A DNA stretch of 64,000 nt from assembly GCF_003344865.1 (NCBI RefSeq), contig NZ_CP031165.1, positions 3,291,910-3,355,909 of the forward strand, in the 5' to 3' direction. A program made the position numbers and the translations under genes. Under the pieces are notes generated by a model. It was given only the letters and a program-made list of their open reading frames with translations, was not told where the DNA came from and did not search any database. Source of the DNA: Euzebya pacifica (GTDB lineage: Bacteria > Actinomycetota > Nitriliruptoria > Euzebyales > Euzebyaceae). Below, in pieces: positions 19,148-29,376 of this stretch (within the stretch, counting starts at the first letter, position 1; each line of letters opens with the position of its first letter).

Positions 19148-20577
19148 CCGTCAGTCGGACGAGCAGCCGTAATATTTCGACCGGCGTCCTCAACCAACCG
19201 CTGCTGCGGGCGACCCACACCCTCCCATGGTTGGGGTCCCACCGGACGCTCCGCTAGCGGATGCGGGTGGTGGCACACGTGGAGCCATCGGGACCTCCTG
19301 ACACCGTCGGTGCAGGGTCGATGAAGGTGTTCCTCCCGATCAGGTAGGCGCTGGCATCCCCGCCGGAGAACCCCGGGAAGGACAGGGTCGAGCCGCCGGA
19401 CACGGTGACATCCGCTCCCGTTCCGAGGGTGAGGTCGGTGGCGGTCAAGGTGTTGGTGCCGACGTCGAGGCACCCGGCGGCGCCGTCGTCGATCACGGCT
19501 AACAGCCCGTGGAGCCGGCCGACGAGGGAACTGTCGGTGATCACGAGGTCGATGGCGCCACCGCTGCCGTTCGTCGAGAAGATGTCCATTCCACCCTCGG
19601 GAGTGGTCTGCGGGGTGGACACGACCGTCTGGGTGATCGTCCCGCGGATGTGATCCGCAGCCTTGCCACGATCGACACGCACTGCCGAGACGCTCGGGTT
19701 GATGACCTCGTTGCCGGTCAGGACGGCATCGAGGGTCCCGGCGCTGTCGCTGCCACCGATGGCGATGCCGACCGAGCCAGCGCCGTCGGCCTGCCCGTCG
19801 ACCCCGATGATGTTGTCCCTCAGCGTCGCGTGGAGCACCGGAGCCTGGCCGGCGTTCCCAGCAAGGGCCGCGTTCACCGCCGCCAGACCGAAGGCCGGGT
19901 TGGCGATGGCCAGCGTGCTGTCGACGAGCTCGACGACGACATCGGCATCGTCCCGAGCGATGGTGCTGAACGCGAAGGCGTTCTCGCTGACGACGGTGAC
20001 GTTGCGGACATCGACATCCATCGTGGCGTCGTCCAGTCCCGTCACCTGGATCCCGCCCGCAGCACCACCGACGAACGGCGCAACGCTGCCGACGGTCACG
20101 TCGTTGACCACGAACGACCCTGTGGAGTCGCTGCCCACCGACCCCTGCGTCCCGATCGAGGCCGGGTTCGCCAGAGGGCCATCGGCGATGATCCGAACGG
20201 CCGGACCATCGATACCGGTCATGCCGATCCCGTCGATCCGGCCACCAGCGATCGCCGCACCCGACCCGATCGCCGTCAGCTCGATACCGGCACCGGAGAA
20301 CGGCGCCGACGTCGTGCGGATGTGCGGTCCAGGCGTCGTCGCGGTGATGGACACCTCACCCGTGGCCGTGCTGACGGTGCGGTCCACCTCGATCGCCGTG
20401 TCAGCGATCGTCGACAGGTCCGGATCGGTGATGGTCACCGCACCCGGATCGGTCAACCAGATGCCCCGTTCGTCATCAGCGTTGCCGATCGAGGACAGCG
20501 TCGGCCGGACCGCCTCGAACCCACCGGCCACGTCCTGTCCTCGGATGCCATGACGCCCGGTGCTGCTGATCGTCATG

Positions 20578-21136
20578 TCGTCGAGGCTGACCAGCCCCCC
20601 CACGTTGGTCAACGAGATCCCGTCGTTGGAGACACCCTGGATCGTGCCACCATCGTTGCCCGTCCCGCCGGTCACGGTGAACGCCCCGGCGCCCGTGTTG
20701 GCCAGCACGATGCCGTCGGTACCGCCGTTGGTCGACACGCTGTCGAAGGTCACCCCGACGCCGCCGATCGTGCCGAGGATGTTCACGGCCGTGTTGGTGC
20801 CCGACGACGCGGTCGACCCGACGCCGGCCACATTGATGGTCGTGCCGTTCCCCACATCCAGGCCCATGCCCGAGGTGCCCGTGGCCTGCAGGCCACCGAG
20901 CGCCGACAGCGTGGTCGCACCGCCGGTCAACTGCAGACCGCCGACGCCCGACGCCTGCACCAACCCACCGAAGGTCGTCGTCGGACCGCTGTCGATGTCG
21001 ACCGCGGTCGCGGCGTTGTTGGTGACCGTCGTGGTGCCCTCCACGGTGAACGAGCCCCCGGTGGACGTGATGTCGATGCCGGGTGCACTTGCGTTGCTGG
21101 AGGACACGCTGTCCGTGGTCAGGGCAAGCGAGGGGA
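20578..21136. repeat. 559-bp near-identical direct repeat, copy 2
   Basis: Partner of 13851-14409. It ends about 190 bp short of the frameshift position, so a recombination event or an assembly collapse here would be near the broken frame. Confidence 0.9.
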
Positions 21137-21326
21137 CGTCGAACAGGTCGATGGCCTGGTCCCCGCCGCTGTGCAGCCGCTCCTGTGCGGCGGTGTTGTT
21201 GTCGACCACGAGGCTGGTGAGGTGGGATGCCTGCAGCGCCGTGCCGTCGACGCTGACGTCGAGGCTGTCGATCACGACCGAGCTCGAGCCCCCGGTCGCG
21301 CCGAGGAACCGCAGGCCGTGCCCGGA

Positions 21327-21332
21327 CCCGCG
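21327..21332 (-). other. Frameshift site in second giant surface gene
   Basis: Plus-strand CCCGCG here would need to be CCCCGCG to keep the paralogue's frame. The correction is deduced from protein alignment by eye of VDIAG-GHGLRFLG with the paralogue's VDVTGTGNGPRFVD. Confidence 0.75.
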
Positions 21333-24300
21333 ATGTCAACGGCGCCGAGGCGGAACGGACCGTCCAGCGCGTCGGTCTCGATGCCGCGGTCGGCGGTCGA
21401 ACCGGTGACGACAGCCACCTCGTCGATGTGGCTGTCGCCAATCGGCAGGTCGGCCAACCGCCCACCGGCGAGATCGACTGCGGCGCCGGTGCCGGTGATG
21501 CGGACGTCGGACATCGCAAGGGTCCCGAATCCGGCCCCGACGAGTCCGGGCCCTGCGGTGTCGCCGATCTCGAGGCCCTGCACGGTGTTGTCCTGCGCCA
21601 GGGTGATACCGGCAGCCGTGCTCGTGATCACCGGCGTGTCCCCTGCCGGGACCAGCGTGACGTTGGCCACCCCAAGGTCGGGGGCACCGACGACAAGGGG
21701 AACGCCGGAGCCGATCAGCCACTGGTCGTCGGCAAGGCCGATCCCCGAGCTGCCGTACGGCGTGCCGGTGCCCATCACATGGATGATGTCGCCTCGACCG
21801 CCCAGCGTGGGTGGGATCGTGTCCAGGGGGCTGTGCGAACGGCCGTCCCCACCGGGGTCGACGCGGTTGTCCACGTACCAGATCATGTCGAGGAGGTAGA
21901 TGGTGACGGTAGCGGTGGCCGTGTTGTTGGCGGTGCCACCGTCGTCGACGGTGTAGGTGAACGTGTCTGTTCGAGCGGTCTCTCCCGCGTCCGGGACGTA
22001 GGCGAACGAGCCGTCGGCGGTGATGGTGACCGACCCGCCGCCGGTGGTCGGGCTGTCGGCGACGGGCACGACCGACAGGGTGTCGCCCTCGACCGGGTCG
22101 TCGTCGTTGTCCAGCAGGCTGCCCTGGACGCGAACACCCGGTCCGCGCAACGCTGGCCCGCTGCCGAGGTCGGCGGTGACGACCAGCTCGGTGTTGCCGA
22201 AGGCGTCGAAGGCGTCGTCAGCGGCGCTCGGCGGGTCGTTCACGGGTGTGACGGTGAGGGAAATCGTGGCGTTGGTCGCGGAGTCGCTGGTGGGGTCGCT
22301 GGCCTTGTAGGTGAAGGCATCGGGGCCGGCGTAGTCGGGGTCGGGCGTGTAGTCCACGGTGGCGGTCCGACCGTTGCCGTTGCCGACGATGGCTGCGAGC
22401 GTCCCGTGCGTCGGTCCGGACACGATGGTGAACACGAGGTCGTCGTCGTCGATGTCGGTCGCGGACAGGACGACGGTGACGGTGTGGTCCTCCTCCACCG
22501 AATCTGTGCTGTCGACCACCGAGGGTGGGTCGTTGCGGTTGCTGACCGTGATGGCCACGGTCGCGGGCGTCGAGGTCTCGATGCCGTCATCGGTGGTGAA
22601 CGCGAAGCTGTCGGGTCCGGCGTAGTCCGCGGTCGGGGTGTAGAGGACCTCGGCGCTGGTCGGACCGGTCGAGGCGATCGTGCCCAGGGTTCCGTGGGCA
22701 GGTGGGGTGATGACCTCGAAGGTCAGGGTTTCGCCGTCGACGTCGGCGCCGGTCAGCAGGATGATCTCCTGGCCGTCCTCGTCCACGGTGACGGCCCGGT
22801 CGTCGGCGGTGGGACGGTCCTGGGTCGGTGCGACCTCGACGGTGACGGTGCCCCGGGTGGAGGTCAGGCTGCCGTCGTTGCTGACGAACGAGAAGGACTG
22901 GGTGCCGTTGCTGTCCGGCTCGGGCACGAAGGTGAACTCGCCCGTCGTGTCGTCCAGGGTGACGCGGGGGTCCGGCGGGTCGAGTGCGAAGGTGATCGCG
23001 TCGCCATCGACGTCGTCGCCGGTCAGGGTGCCGTCGAAGGGGACGTCCTCGTCGGTGGTGCCGCTGCCGTCGATGGCCACCGGCGGATCGGGCTGTGCCG
23101 TCACCGACACCGACACCGTGGCGGGTGCGCTGGACCGGTCACCATCCGATGCGGTGTAGGTGAACTGGTCGAGGCCGTTGACGTCGGCGTCCGGGGTGTA
23201 GGTGACCTGGTCGGATGCCGGCCCCGGGACGACCGTGCCGTGGGAGCCGGAGTCGGCGGTGAACGTCACCGCGTCGTCGTCGGGGTCCGTGGCCTGCAGC
23301 GTGACCACGACCGGGGTGTCCTCCGGGGTGGTCGTGCTGAGGTCCTGTGCGGTTGGGGCCGAGTTGACGGGCGGGTCGGGCACGGCGGTCACCTCGACGG
23401 TGACGGTGGCGGGAAACGAGTCGTTGTGCCAATCCGAGGCGATGTAGTCGAAGGTTCGGGTGCCCGGCGTTCCCAGGGGATCGAAGAGGACCACGTCACC
23501 ATCGAGGTCGATCGTGGCGTCGGCTGGATGGTCGACGACCGTGAACACGAGGGGATCGTCGTTGGGGTCCGTTCCCTCCAGCTGGATGGAGATCGGCGTG
23601 TTCTCGTCGGTGCGGACGGCCAGATCCTGCACCGTTGGCCGGTTCCATTCCCAGTAGTCGGTCGGGCCCTCATCATCGCCCGCGGCGATGACGCCGATGA
23701 CGACGACTGCCCCGAGGGCCCCCAAAATGGGGGCGGCCCCGCCGTAGCCCCCCTGGGCGAAGCGCCCGCCCCGCCCCGTCGCGAGCGAGATGCCGGTGAG
23801 CGCATCCGGGTAGGTGTTCCCGTCTGCGACGAGTGCGCGCTCCGCGCCACCGTTGGGATACATGCTCCGGGCGACCTCGGCGCTGGTCTCGTAGCGCGTG
23901 TCCCCCGCGATCCGTTCGACGGTGTCCGCCAGGTTCTCCAGGTCGGCCTCGACGTTGGCGCTGACCGCTGAGCGCCCGCCAAGGACGGTGATCCGGTCCG
24001 GGGCGAGCCGCAGCAGCTCGGCTCGGGTGGAGTCCGGAAGCTGATCGGTGGCCGTCAGCAGGATCACGCCGTCTCGGCTGAGCATCAGCGGGCCTGCGGA
24101 CAGGGCATCGGCGAACTCGTCCTCGCGCACGATCGCCACCTCCGTTGCCCCGTCGGGGTGGGAGTCGCGCGACACGGCCACGGCGGTCGCTGACCTCGAC
24201 GCCCCGGCCAAGCGCTCGACCGGGGCGAGGGCGGACAGGGCGTCCTCCACGGCTGGCCCGACGGCTGCCGATCCACCAACCACGACGATGCGGTCGGGTG

Positions 24301-24829
24301 CAAGCCGCTGCAGCTCCTCGGTCGTCTCCGAGGGCAGCTCCTCCGCACGCGTCAGCAGGATCGGCCCGTTGCGCCGGACCGCGAGGGGACCCACCGCAAG
24401 GGCGTCGGCGAAGTCCTCACCGGTCGCGACGTACACGACGGAGGCGCCGTCGGGGAACGCCTCCCTGGAGATGGTCGCTGCCGTGGCGTACCGGTTCGAC
24501 CCCGCCAACCTGGTGACGACGTCGGCCAGGTCCTGTAGCTCGTCCTCCACTTCTTGACCGACCGACGCATGCCCCCCGAGCACGACGATCTCGGCCAGTC
24601 GGGAATCGGATTCCTGTGCATGCGACGGGCTCGGCGGCGTCAGGACGCCGACCACCATCACCACCGCCAGCATCAGGATCACCAGCCGCTCGAACGATCC
24701 GATGACGACGTTTCCTGAATCTTGGTACAGCAAAACAAGCTCCGAGTAGGGGGCGGGTTACCGTATGCGATCGTCGTTCAGTTGACGACACCGCCCGTCC
24801 GACGACCACCCGTGATGCGCGACGGGACG

Positions 24830-24835
24830 TAACCT
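24830..24835 (+). promoter_or_regulatory. Leaderless-type -10 box for alpha/beta hydrolase
   Basis: TAACCT is followed by seven bases and the ATG at 24843; no ribosome-binding site is present. This is the arrangement of leaderless actinobacterial mRNAs. Confidence 0.5.
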
Positions 24836-24842
24836 CGACCCG

Positions 24843-25535
24843 ATGCGCTACACACTCGTGCACTCCCCCCTCGTGGGACCCACCACCTGGTCGCTCGTGG
24901 CGACCCGTCTGCGTGCGCTCGGCCACGACGTGGCCGTGCCCTCGTTGGTCGACGTGGCGGCGCGGGGGCGCTGGCAGCAGGTCGTGGAGGCGGCTGCCGC
25001 GGGTGCGTGCGACGGCAGCGGTACCCACGTCGTGGTGGGCCACAGCGGCGCCGGTCCCCTCCTGCCCATGATCGCCAAGCGGATCTCGCCCGCCCCGACG
25101 GCCCTGGTCTTCGTCGACGCGGGTGTGCCACCGGCGTCGGGCACGGCTGACCTGGTTCCCCCGGCGTTCTTCGACCACCTCCTCGGGCTGGCCGTCGACG
25201 GCCGGCTGCCCCGGTGGTCGGACTGGTTCGGCGACGACGTCATGGCCGACCTGGTACAGGACCCGGACGTGCGGTCGGCCGCCGCAGCCGAGCTGCCGCA
25301 GCTGCCGCTGTCCTACTTCGCCGAGGCCGTCCCCGTGCCGAAGGGCTGGACCCGCATGCCGTGCGCCTACCTGCTGCTGAGCGACCCCTACGGCGCCGAC
25401 CTGGCCGCGGCGGCGGAGCGCGGATGGCCGGTGGCCGTCGAGGCCGGCAAGCACCTGGACCTGCTCAACCGACCGGAGGCGATCACCGCATCGATCCTCG
25501 AGCTGGTGGCCGCCGCAGTTCCGGCGACGACCTAA
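24843..25535 (+). CDS. Alpha/beta-fold hydrolase
   Basis: A 230-aa cytoplasmic protein. It opens with [18 protein letters not shown] (oxyanion-loop HSPL in place of the more common HGxx), has the nucleophile elbow [13 protein letters not shown] with serine, and a late histidine in [15 protein letters not shown] that fits the catalytic His. The acid is not certain. Such short hydrolases are often annotated as esterases of unknown substrate. It stands divergent from the giant surface operon and its 3' end overlaps hisF by four bases, marking the right edge of the accessory block. Confidence 0.8.
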   Translation: MRYTLVHSPLVGPTTWSLVATRLRALGHDVAVPSLVDVAARGRWQQVVEAAAAGACDGSGTHVVVGHSGAGPLLPMIAKRISPAPTALVFVDAGVPPASGTADLVPPAFFDHLLGLAVDGRLPRWSDWFGDDVMADLVQDPDVRSAAAAELPQLPLSYFAEAVPVPKGWTRMPCAYLLLSDPYGADLAAAAERGWPVAVEAGKHLDLLNRPEAITASILELVAAAVPATT

Positions 25536-26332
25536 CGGCGCACGGGCACACCAGCGGCGGCCATGCCCGCCTTGACCTCGCCGATGGACAGCTCCCCGAA
25601 GTGGAAGATCGAGGCGGCGAGGACGGCCGAGGCCCGGCCCTCGGTGATGCCCTCCACCATGTGGTCGATGGTGCCCGCTCCCCCGCTGGCGATGACGGGG
25701 ATGCCGACCGCGTCGTCGACGGCGCGCAGCAGCTCGGTGTCGAAGCCGATCTTGGAGCCGTCGCGGTCCATGGAGGTCAGGAGGATCTCGCCCGCCCCCC
25801 GCCGGCCGCACTCCGCGGCCCACTCGACGGCGTCGATGCCGGTGGCGGTGCGTCCGCCGTGGACGTACACCTCCCACCCGCTCGCCCCATCGGCCGGGTC
25901 CCGGCGCTTGGCGTCGATGGCGGCGACGACGCACTGGCTGCCGAACGCGTCGGCGATGGCCGACAGCACCGTCGGGTCGGCGACGGCCGCGGAGTTGACC
26001 GCGGTCTTGTCGGCCCCGGCGCGCAGCAGCCGCCGGGCGTCGGCCACCGACCGCACCCCACCGCCGACGGTCAGCGGGATGAAGACCTGCTCGGCGGTGA
26101 TGGCGACGACGTCGTAGATCGTCTCGCGCTGGTCGGAGGACGCGGTGATGTCGAGGAAGACCAGCTCGTCGGCGCCCTCGGCGTCGTAGACCCGGGCCAG
26201 CTCCACCGGGTCGCCCGCGTCACGGATGTCCACGAACTGCACGCCCTTGACGACCCGTCCGCCGTCGACGTCCAGGCACGGGATGACCCGGGCGGCAAGG
26301 CCGTTCACCGGGTCGGTCGGGCCGGCGGTCAC
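25532..26332 (-). CDS. hisF: Imidazole glycerol phosphate synthase, cyclase subunit
   Basis: A 266-aa TIM barrel that cyclises PRFAR with ammonia from HisH to ImGP and AICAR. Phosphate and catalytic signatures are [20 protein letters not shown] (catalytic Asp), [38 protein letters not shown] (second catalytic Asp) and [12 protein letters not shown]. The GTG at 26332 overlaps the hisA stop as GTGA; an internal GTG eight codons later (VNGLAARV) is also possible. It is the last gene of this his cluster, while hisI is about 16.7 kb further on. Confidence 0.96.
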   Translation of the reverse strand: MTAGPTDPVNGLAARVIPCLDVDGGRVVKGVQFVDIRDAGDPVELARVYDAEGADELVFLDITASSDQRETIYDVVAITAEQVFIPLTVGGGVRSVADARRLLRAGADKTAVNSAAVADPTVLSAIADAFGSQCVVAAIDAKRRDPADGASGWEVYVHGGRTATGIDAVEWAAECGRRGAGEILLTSMDRDGSKIGFDTELLRAVDDAVGIPVIASGGAGTIDHMVEGITEGRASAVLAASIFHFGELSIGEVKAGMAAAGVPVRR

Positions 26333-27054
26333 GCCCGCGTCAGCTCCAGGGCCTCGGTCAGCGTGAAGCGGTCGGCGTACAGGGCCTTGCCCACGATGGC
26401 CGCGTCGACCCGCTCGTGGGCGGTGCTGAGCACCTTCAGGTCCTCCAGCGACGACACGCCTCCTGACGCGGTCACGCGGGCGGTGGTGGCCTCGGCCACC
26501 TCGACGAGGCGTTCGACGTTGGGGCCGGTCAGCATGCCGTCGCGGCCGATGTCGGTGAAGACGAACCGGGCGACCCCCATCTCGGTGAACATGGCAAGGG
26601 CATCGAAGAGGTCGCCGCCCTCGGTGACCCAGCCGCGGGCCTTGAGGGTCGTGCCGTCGGCGTCGAGGCCGATGGCGACCTTGTCCCCGTGGGCGTCCAG
26701 CGCCTGCCGGACGAACTCGGGCTGCTCCAGGGCCATCGTGCCGATGACCACGCGGGAGGCACCGAAGCCGATGGCGGCGTCGAGGTCGTCGATGGTCCGC
26801 ACCCCGCCGGAGGCCTGCACGGGCACTCCCGTGGCCTCGACGATGTCGGCCACCAGGTGGCGGTTGCGCGGTTCACCGGTGAAGGCGGCGTCGAGGTCGA
26901 CGACATGCAGCCACTCGGCACCCTCGTCGGCGAACCGCTTGGCGGCCGCGACCGGGTCGGCGTCGTAGACGGTCTCGGCATCGGCCTTGCCCTGGGTCAG
27001 GCGGACGGCGCGGCCGTCCTTGATGTCGACGGCCGGGAACAGGGTGAGGGGCAT
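26329..27054 (-). CDS. hisA: Phosphoribosyl isomerase HisA (possibly PriA)
   Basis: A 241-aa TIM barrel that isomerises ProFAR to PRFAR. It has [20 protein letters not shown] with the first catalytic Asp, [27 protein letters not shown] and [18 protein letters not shown] with the second. No trpF lies in the window; many actinobacteria use a dual HisA/TrpF enzyme called PriA, and that is a reasonable guess here. ATG at 27054 shares one base with the hisH stop (TGATG). Confidence 0.95.
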   Translation of the reverse strand: MPLTLFPAVDIKDGRAVRLTQGKADAETVYDADPVAAAKRFADEGAEWLHVVDLDAAFTGEPRNRHLVADIVEATGVPVQASGGVRTIDDLDAAIGFGASRVVIGTMALEQPEFVRQALDAHGDKVAIGLDADGTTLKARGWVTEGGDLFDALAMFTEMGVARFVFTDIGRDGMLTGPNVERLVEVAEATTARVTASGGVSSLEDLKVLSTAHERVDAAIVGKALYADRFTLTEALELTRA

Positions 27055-27707
27055 CAGGAAGGGACCTTCGTGGATCGGGCCGAGACCTCGTCGTGGAGGT
27101 TGGCCAGCAGCTGCCGGCCGACGTCGGCGGACTTCTCGGGGTGGAACTGGGTGCCGACGACGCTGCCCTCGCGGGCGATGGCCGGGAGGGGAACGCCGTA
27201 GGTGGACTCGGCGATGACGTGGTCGTGGTCGCTGGGGTCGGCGTAGAAGGAGTGCACGAAGTACACGCGCTCGCCGTCGATGCCGGCCAGCAGCGGGTCG
27301 TCCCTGCGGGCCTGCAGCACGTTCCAGCCCATGTGCGGGACGGCGACGGCAGTGCCGTCGGGGGTGACCGACGGGATGCGGCGCACCCAGCCGGGCAGGA
27401 AGCCGAAGCCGGGCACGCCCGGGTCCTCGTCGGAGCCCTCGTACATGATCTGCATGCCGACGCAGATGCCCAGCACCGGCTGCTCGGCGGCCACGCGGGC
27501 ACGGATCAGCGGGGCGAACCCGGCGTCGTCGAAGCGGCGGACGCACTGGCCGAAGTGGCCCACGCCGGGCACGACGACGAGGTCGGCCTCGGCGGCCCGG
27601 TCGGCGTCGGCGGTCACGACGGTCTCGAAGCCGACGCGCTGCAACGACTTCTCCGCCGACCGCAGGTTGCCGGCCTCGTAGTCGAGGACGGCTGCGGTCA
27701 CGGTCAC
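27054..27707 (-). CDS. hisH: Imidazole glycerol phosphate synthase, glutamine amidotransferase subunit
   Basis: A 217-aa class I glutaminase that supplies ammonia to HisF. The triad is visible as Cys in PVLGICVGMQIMYEGS, His in VVGTQFHPEKS and the Glu two residues later. The N-terminus AAVLDYEAGNLRSAEKSLQR is typical. GTG at 27707 overlaps the hisB TAG by one base; a second GTG two codons downstream is equally near. Translational coupling with hisB and hisA is implied. Confidence 0.95.
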   Translation of the reverse strand: MTVTAAVLDYEAGNLRSAEKSLQRVGFETVVTADADRAAEADLVVVPGVGHFGQCVRRFDDAGFAPLIRARVAAEQPVLGICVGMQIMYEGSDEDPGVPGFGFLPGWVRRIPSVTPDGTAVAVPHMGWNVLQARRDDPLLAGIDGERVYFVHSFYADPSDHDHVIAESTYGVPLPAIAREGSVVGTQFHPEKSADVGRQLLANLHDEVSARSTKVPS

Positions 27708-28297
27708 TACTGCAGCACTCCCTTGGTGCTCGGGACCGCCGCGCCCGGGGCGGTGACGGCCACGGCGCGGCGCAGGGCCACGGCGAAGGACTTGAACACC
27801 GATTCGAAGACGTGGTGGGTGTTGCCGGTCTCCAGCAGCTTGACGTGCAGCGTCATCCGGGAGTTGGCGATGACCGCCTCGAAGAAGTGCTTGACCAGCG
27901 ACGTCTCGAAGGTCCCGATGACCTCCAGCGGCACGGGGGCGTCCCACACCAGGTAGGGCCGTCCGGCGAGGTCGACGGCGGTGCGGGTCAGGCACTCGTC
28001 GATCGGCACGGTCGCGTCGCCGAAGCGTTCGACGCCCGCGCGGTCCCCCCAGGCCTCCGCGAGGGCCTGCCCCAGCGCGATGCCGACGTCCTCGACGGTG
28101 TGGTGGTCGTCGATCTCGGTGTCACCGTCGGCGCGCACGGTCAGGTCCAGCCGGCCGTGGCGACCGAGCTGGTCCAGCATGTGGTCGAAGAAGGGCACGC
28201 CCGTGGACACCTCGACCTTGCCCCCGCCGTCGAGGTCGACCTCGACGATGATGGTGGTCTCCTTGGTGGTTCGTTCGACGCGACCGATGCGGGTCAT
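27707..28297 (-). CDS. hisB: Imidazoleglycerol-phosphate dehydratase
   Basis: A 196-aa monofunctional dehydratase that converts IGP to imidazole acetol phosphate. Both metal-binding His-rich sites are present: FFDHMLDQLGRHG and DDHHTVEDVG in the first half, ETSLVKHFFEA and NTHHVFESVFKSFA in the second. There is no phosphatase domain, as expected in actinobacteria. ATG at 28297 overlaps the hisC stop (ATGA). Confidence 0.96.
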   Translation of the reverse strand: MTRIGRVERTTKETTIIVEVDLDGGGKVEVSTGVPFFDHMLDQLGRHGRLDLTVRADGDTEIDDHHTVEDVGIALGQALAEAWGDRAGVERFGDATVPIDECLTRTAVDLAGRPYLVWDAPVPLEVIGTFETSLVKHFFEAVIANSRMTLHVKLLETGNTHHVFESVFKSFAVALRRAVAVTAPGAAVPSTKGVLQ

Positions 28298-29376
28298 CGC
28301 AGGGACTCCTTGAGGGCAGAGAGGAAGCGGTCGTTCTCCTCGGGGGTACCGACGGTGACCCGCAGGCAGCCCTCGAGGCGAGGGAGGGTGGAGAAGTCGC
28401 GGACGAGCACGCCGCTGGCGAGCATGGCCTCGAAGACCTCGCGGGCGCGGTCGACCCGGAGCAGCAGGAAGTTGCCGGCCGACGGCCACACGGTGACGCC
28501 GTCGGTGGCCCGGAGGGCCGCCAGCAGCCGTTCGCGTTCGGTCACCAGGTCTGCGATGTGGGCGGTGACGTCCTCGGCCAGCTCCACCGCGATGCAACCG
28601 GCCGCCTGGGTGATGGCGTCCAGGTGGTAGGGCAGGCGGACCTTCAGCAGGTCCTGCACGACCCAGTCGTGGGCCAGCAGGTAGCCCAGCCGCAGGCCCG
28701 CCATCCGCCAGGCCTTGGAGAAGGTGCGGACGACGACGAGCCGGTCGAGCTCGTCGAGCAGGGCGCGCCCCTCCCCCGGATCGGGTGCGAGCTCCACGTA
28801 GGCCTCGTCGAGCACGACCAGGCCGTCGAAGCCGTCGTGCAGCGCGCGGACGGCGTCGGGGTCGACCGGGATGCCCGTCGGGTTGTTGGGCGAGGCCACG
28901 CAGACGATGGCGGGCCGGTGGGCCTCGACGGCGGCGCGGGCGGCCTCGGGGGTCAGCCGGAAGTCCTCGTCGAGGTCCTCGGTGACCACCGTGGTCCCGG
29001 TGACGCGCGCCAGCAGGGGATGCGCGGAGTAGCCGGGCCGGAACAACAGCAGGGTGCGGCCGGCCCCGGCGTAGGCGCCGAACAGCTGCACGTGGACCTC
29101 GTTGGACCCGTTGGCAGCCCAGACGCGGTCGGGGGCAAGGCCCTCGCGCTCGGCGAGCGCGGTCCGGAGCGCCACGGCGTCGCGATCGGGGTAACGGTGC
29201 AGGTCCAGGCCAGCGCTGATGCGGTCGGCCAGCGCCGCGGTGAACGCCGGCGGTGGCGCCCACGGGGTCTCGTTGGTGTTCAGCCTGACGGGCACGTCCA
29301 GCTGGGGGGCGCCGTACGGCGACAGGTCGGCGAGGTCGTCCCGGACGGCGGGGCGACGAGCGGCTCGGTCGGTCAT
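28294..29376 (-). CDS. hisC: Histidinol-phosphate aminotransferase
   Basis: A 360-aa fold-type I PLP transaminase. LNTNETPWAPPPAF near the N-terminus, ASPNNPTGIPVD, VLDEAYVELAPD and the Schiff-base lysine in VVRTFSKAWRMAGLRLGYL are all seen. It transfers the amino group from glutamate to imidazole acetol phosphate. ATG at 29376 overlaps the hisD stop by four bases. Confidence 0.95.
   Translation of the reverse strand: MTDRAARRPAVRDDLADLSPYGAPQLDVPVRLNTNETPWAPPPAFTAALADRISAGLDLHRYPDRDAVALRTALAEREGLAPDRVWAANGSNEVHVQLFGAYAGAGRTLLLFRPGYSAHPLLARVTGTTVVTEDLDEDFRLTPEAARAAVEAHRPAIVCVASPNNPTGIPVDPDAVRALHDGFDGLVVLDEAYVELAPDPGEGRALLDELDRLVVVRTFSKAWRMAGLRLGYLLAHDWVVQDLLKVRLPYHLDAITQAAGCIAVELAEDVTAHIADLVTERERLLAALRATDGVTVWPSAGNFLLLRVDRAREVFEAMLASGVLVRDFSTLPRLEGCLRVTVGTPEENDRFLSALKESLR

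Larger units (their letters stand above)
19254..24733 (-). pseudogene. Second giant CWB2/cadherin-like/beta-helix protein, split by a 1-bp frameshift
   Basis: A paralogue of the downstream gene. TTG at 24733 has GGAG six bases upstream, the same layout as its paralogue. Frame 1 runs to a stop at 21272; frame 2 continues from a GTG overlapping that stop to 19254. Around 21327-21332 the sequence is one base short: adding one G to the minus-strand GCGGG run restores a VDIAGSGHGLRFLGATGG-like reading that matches the paralogue. The repaired product would be 1826 aa: signal peptide, three CWB2 repeats (about 45-330), about six cadherin-like domains (362-945) and a beta-helix (from about 948). No other stop has accumulated, so a sequencing error, a very recent mutation or a switch are all possible. 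Confidence 0.85.

Noticed and set aside
19509-21899. Plus-strand open frame opposite the second giant gene
   Set aside because: Shadow of the repeat-rich minus gene; two frames on the same strand show the same repeat shadows.
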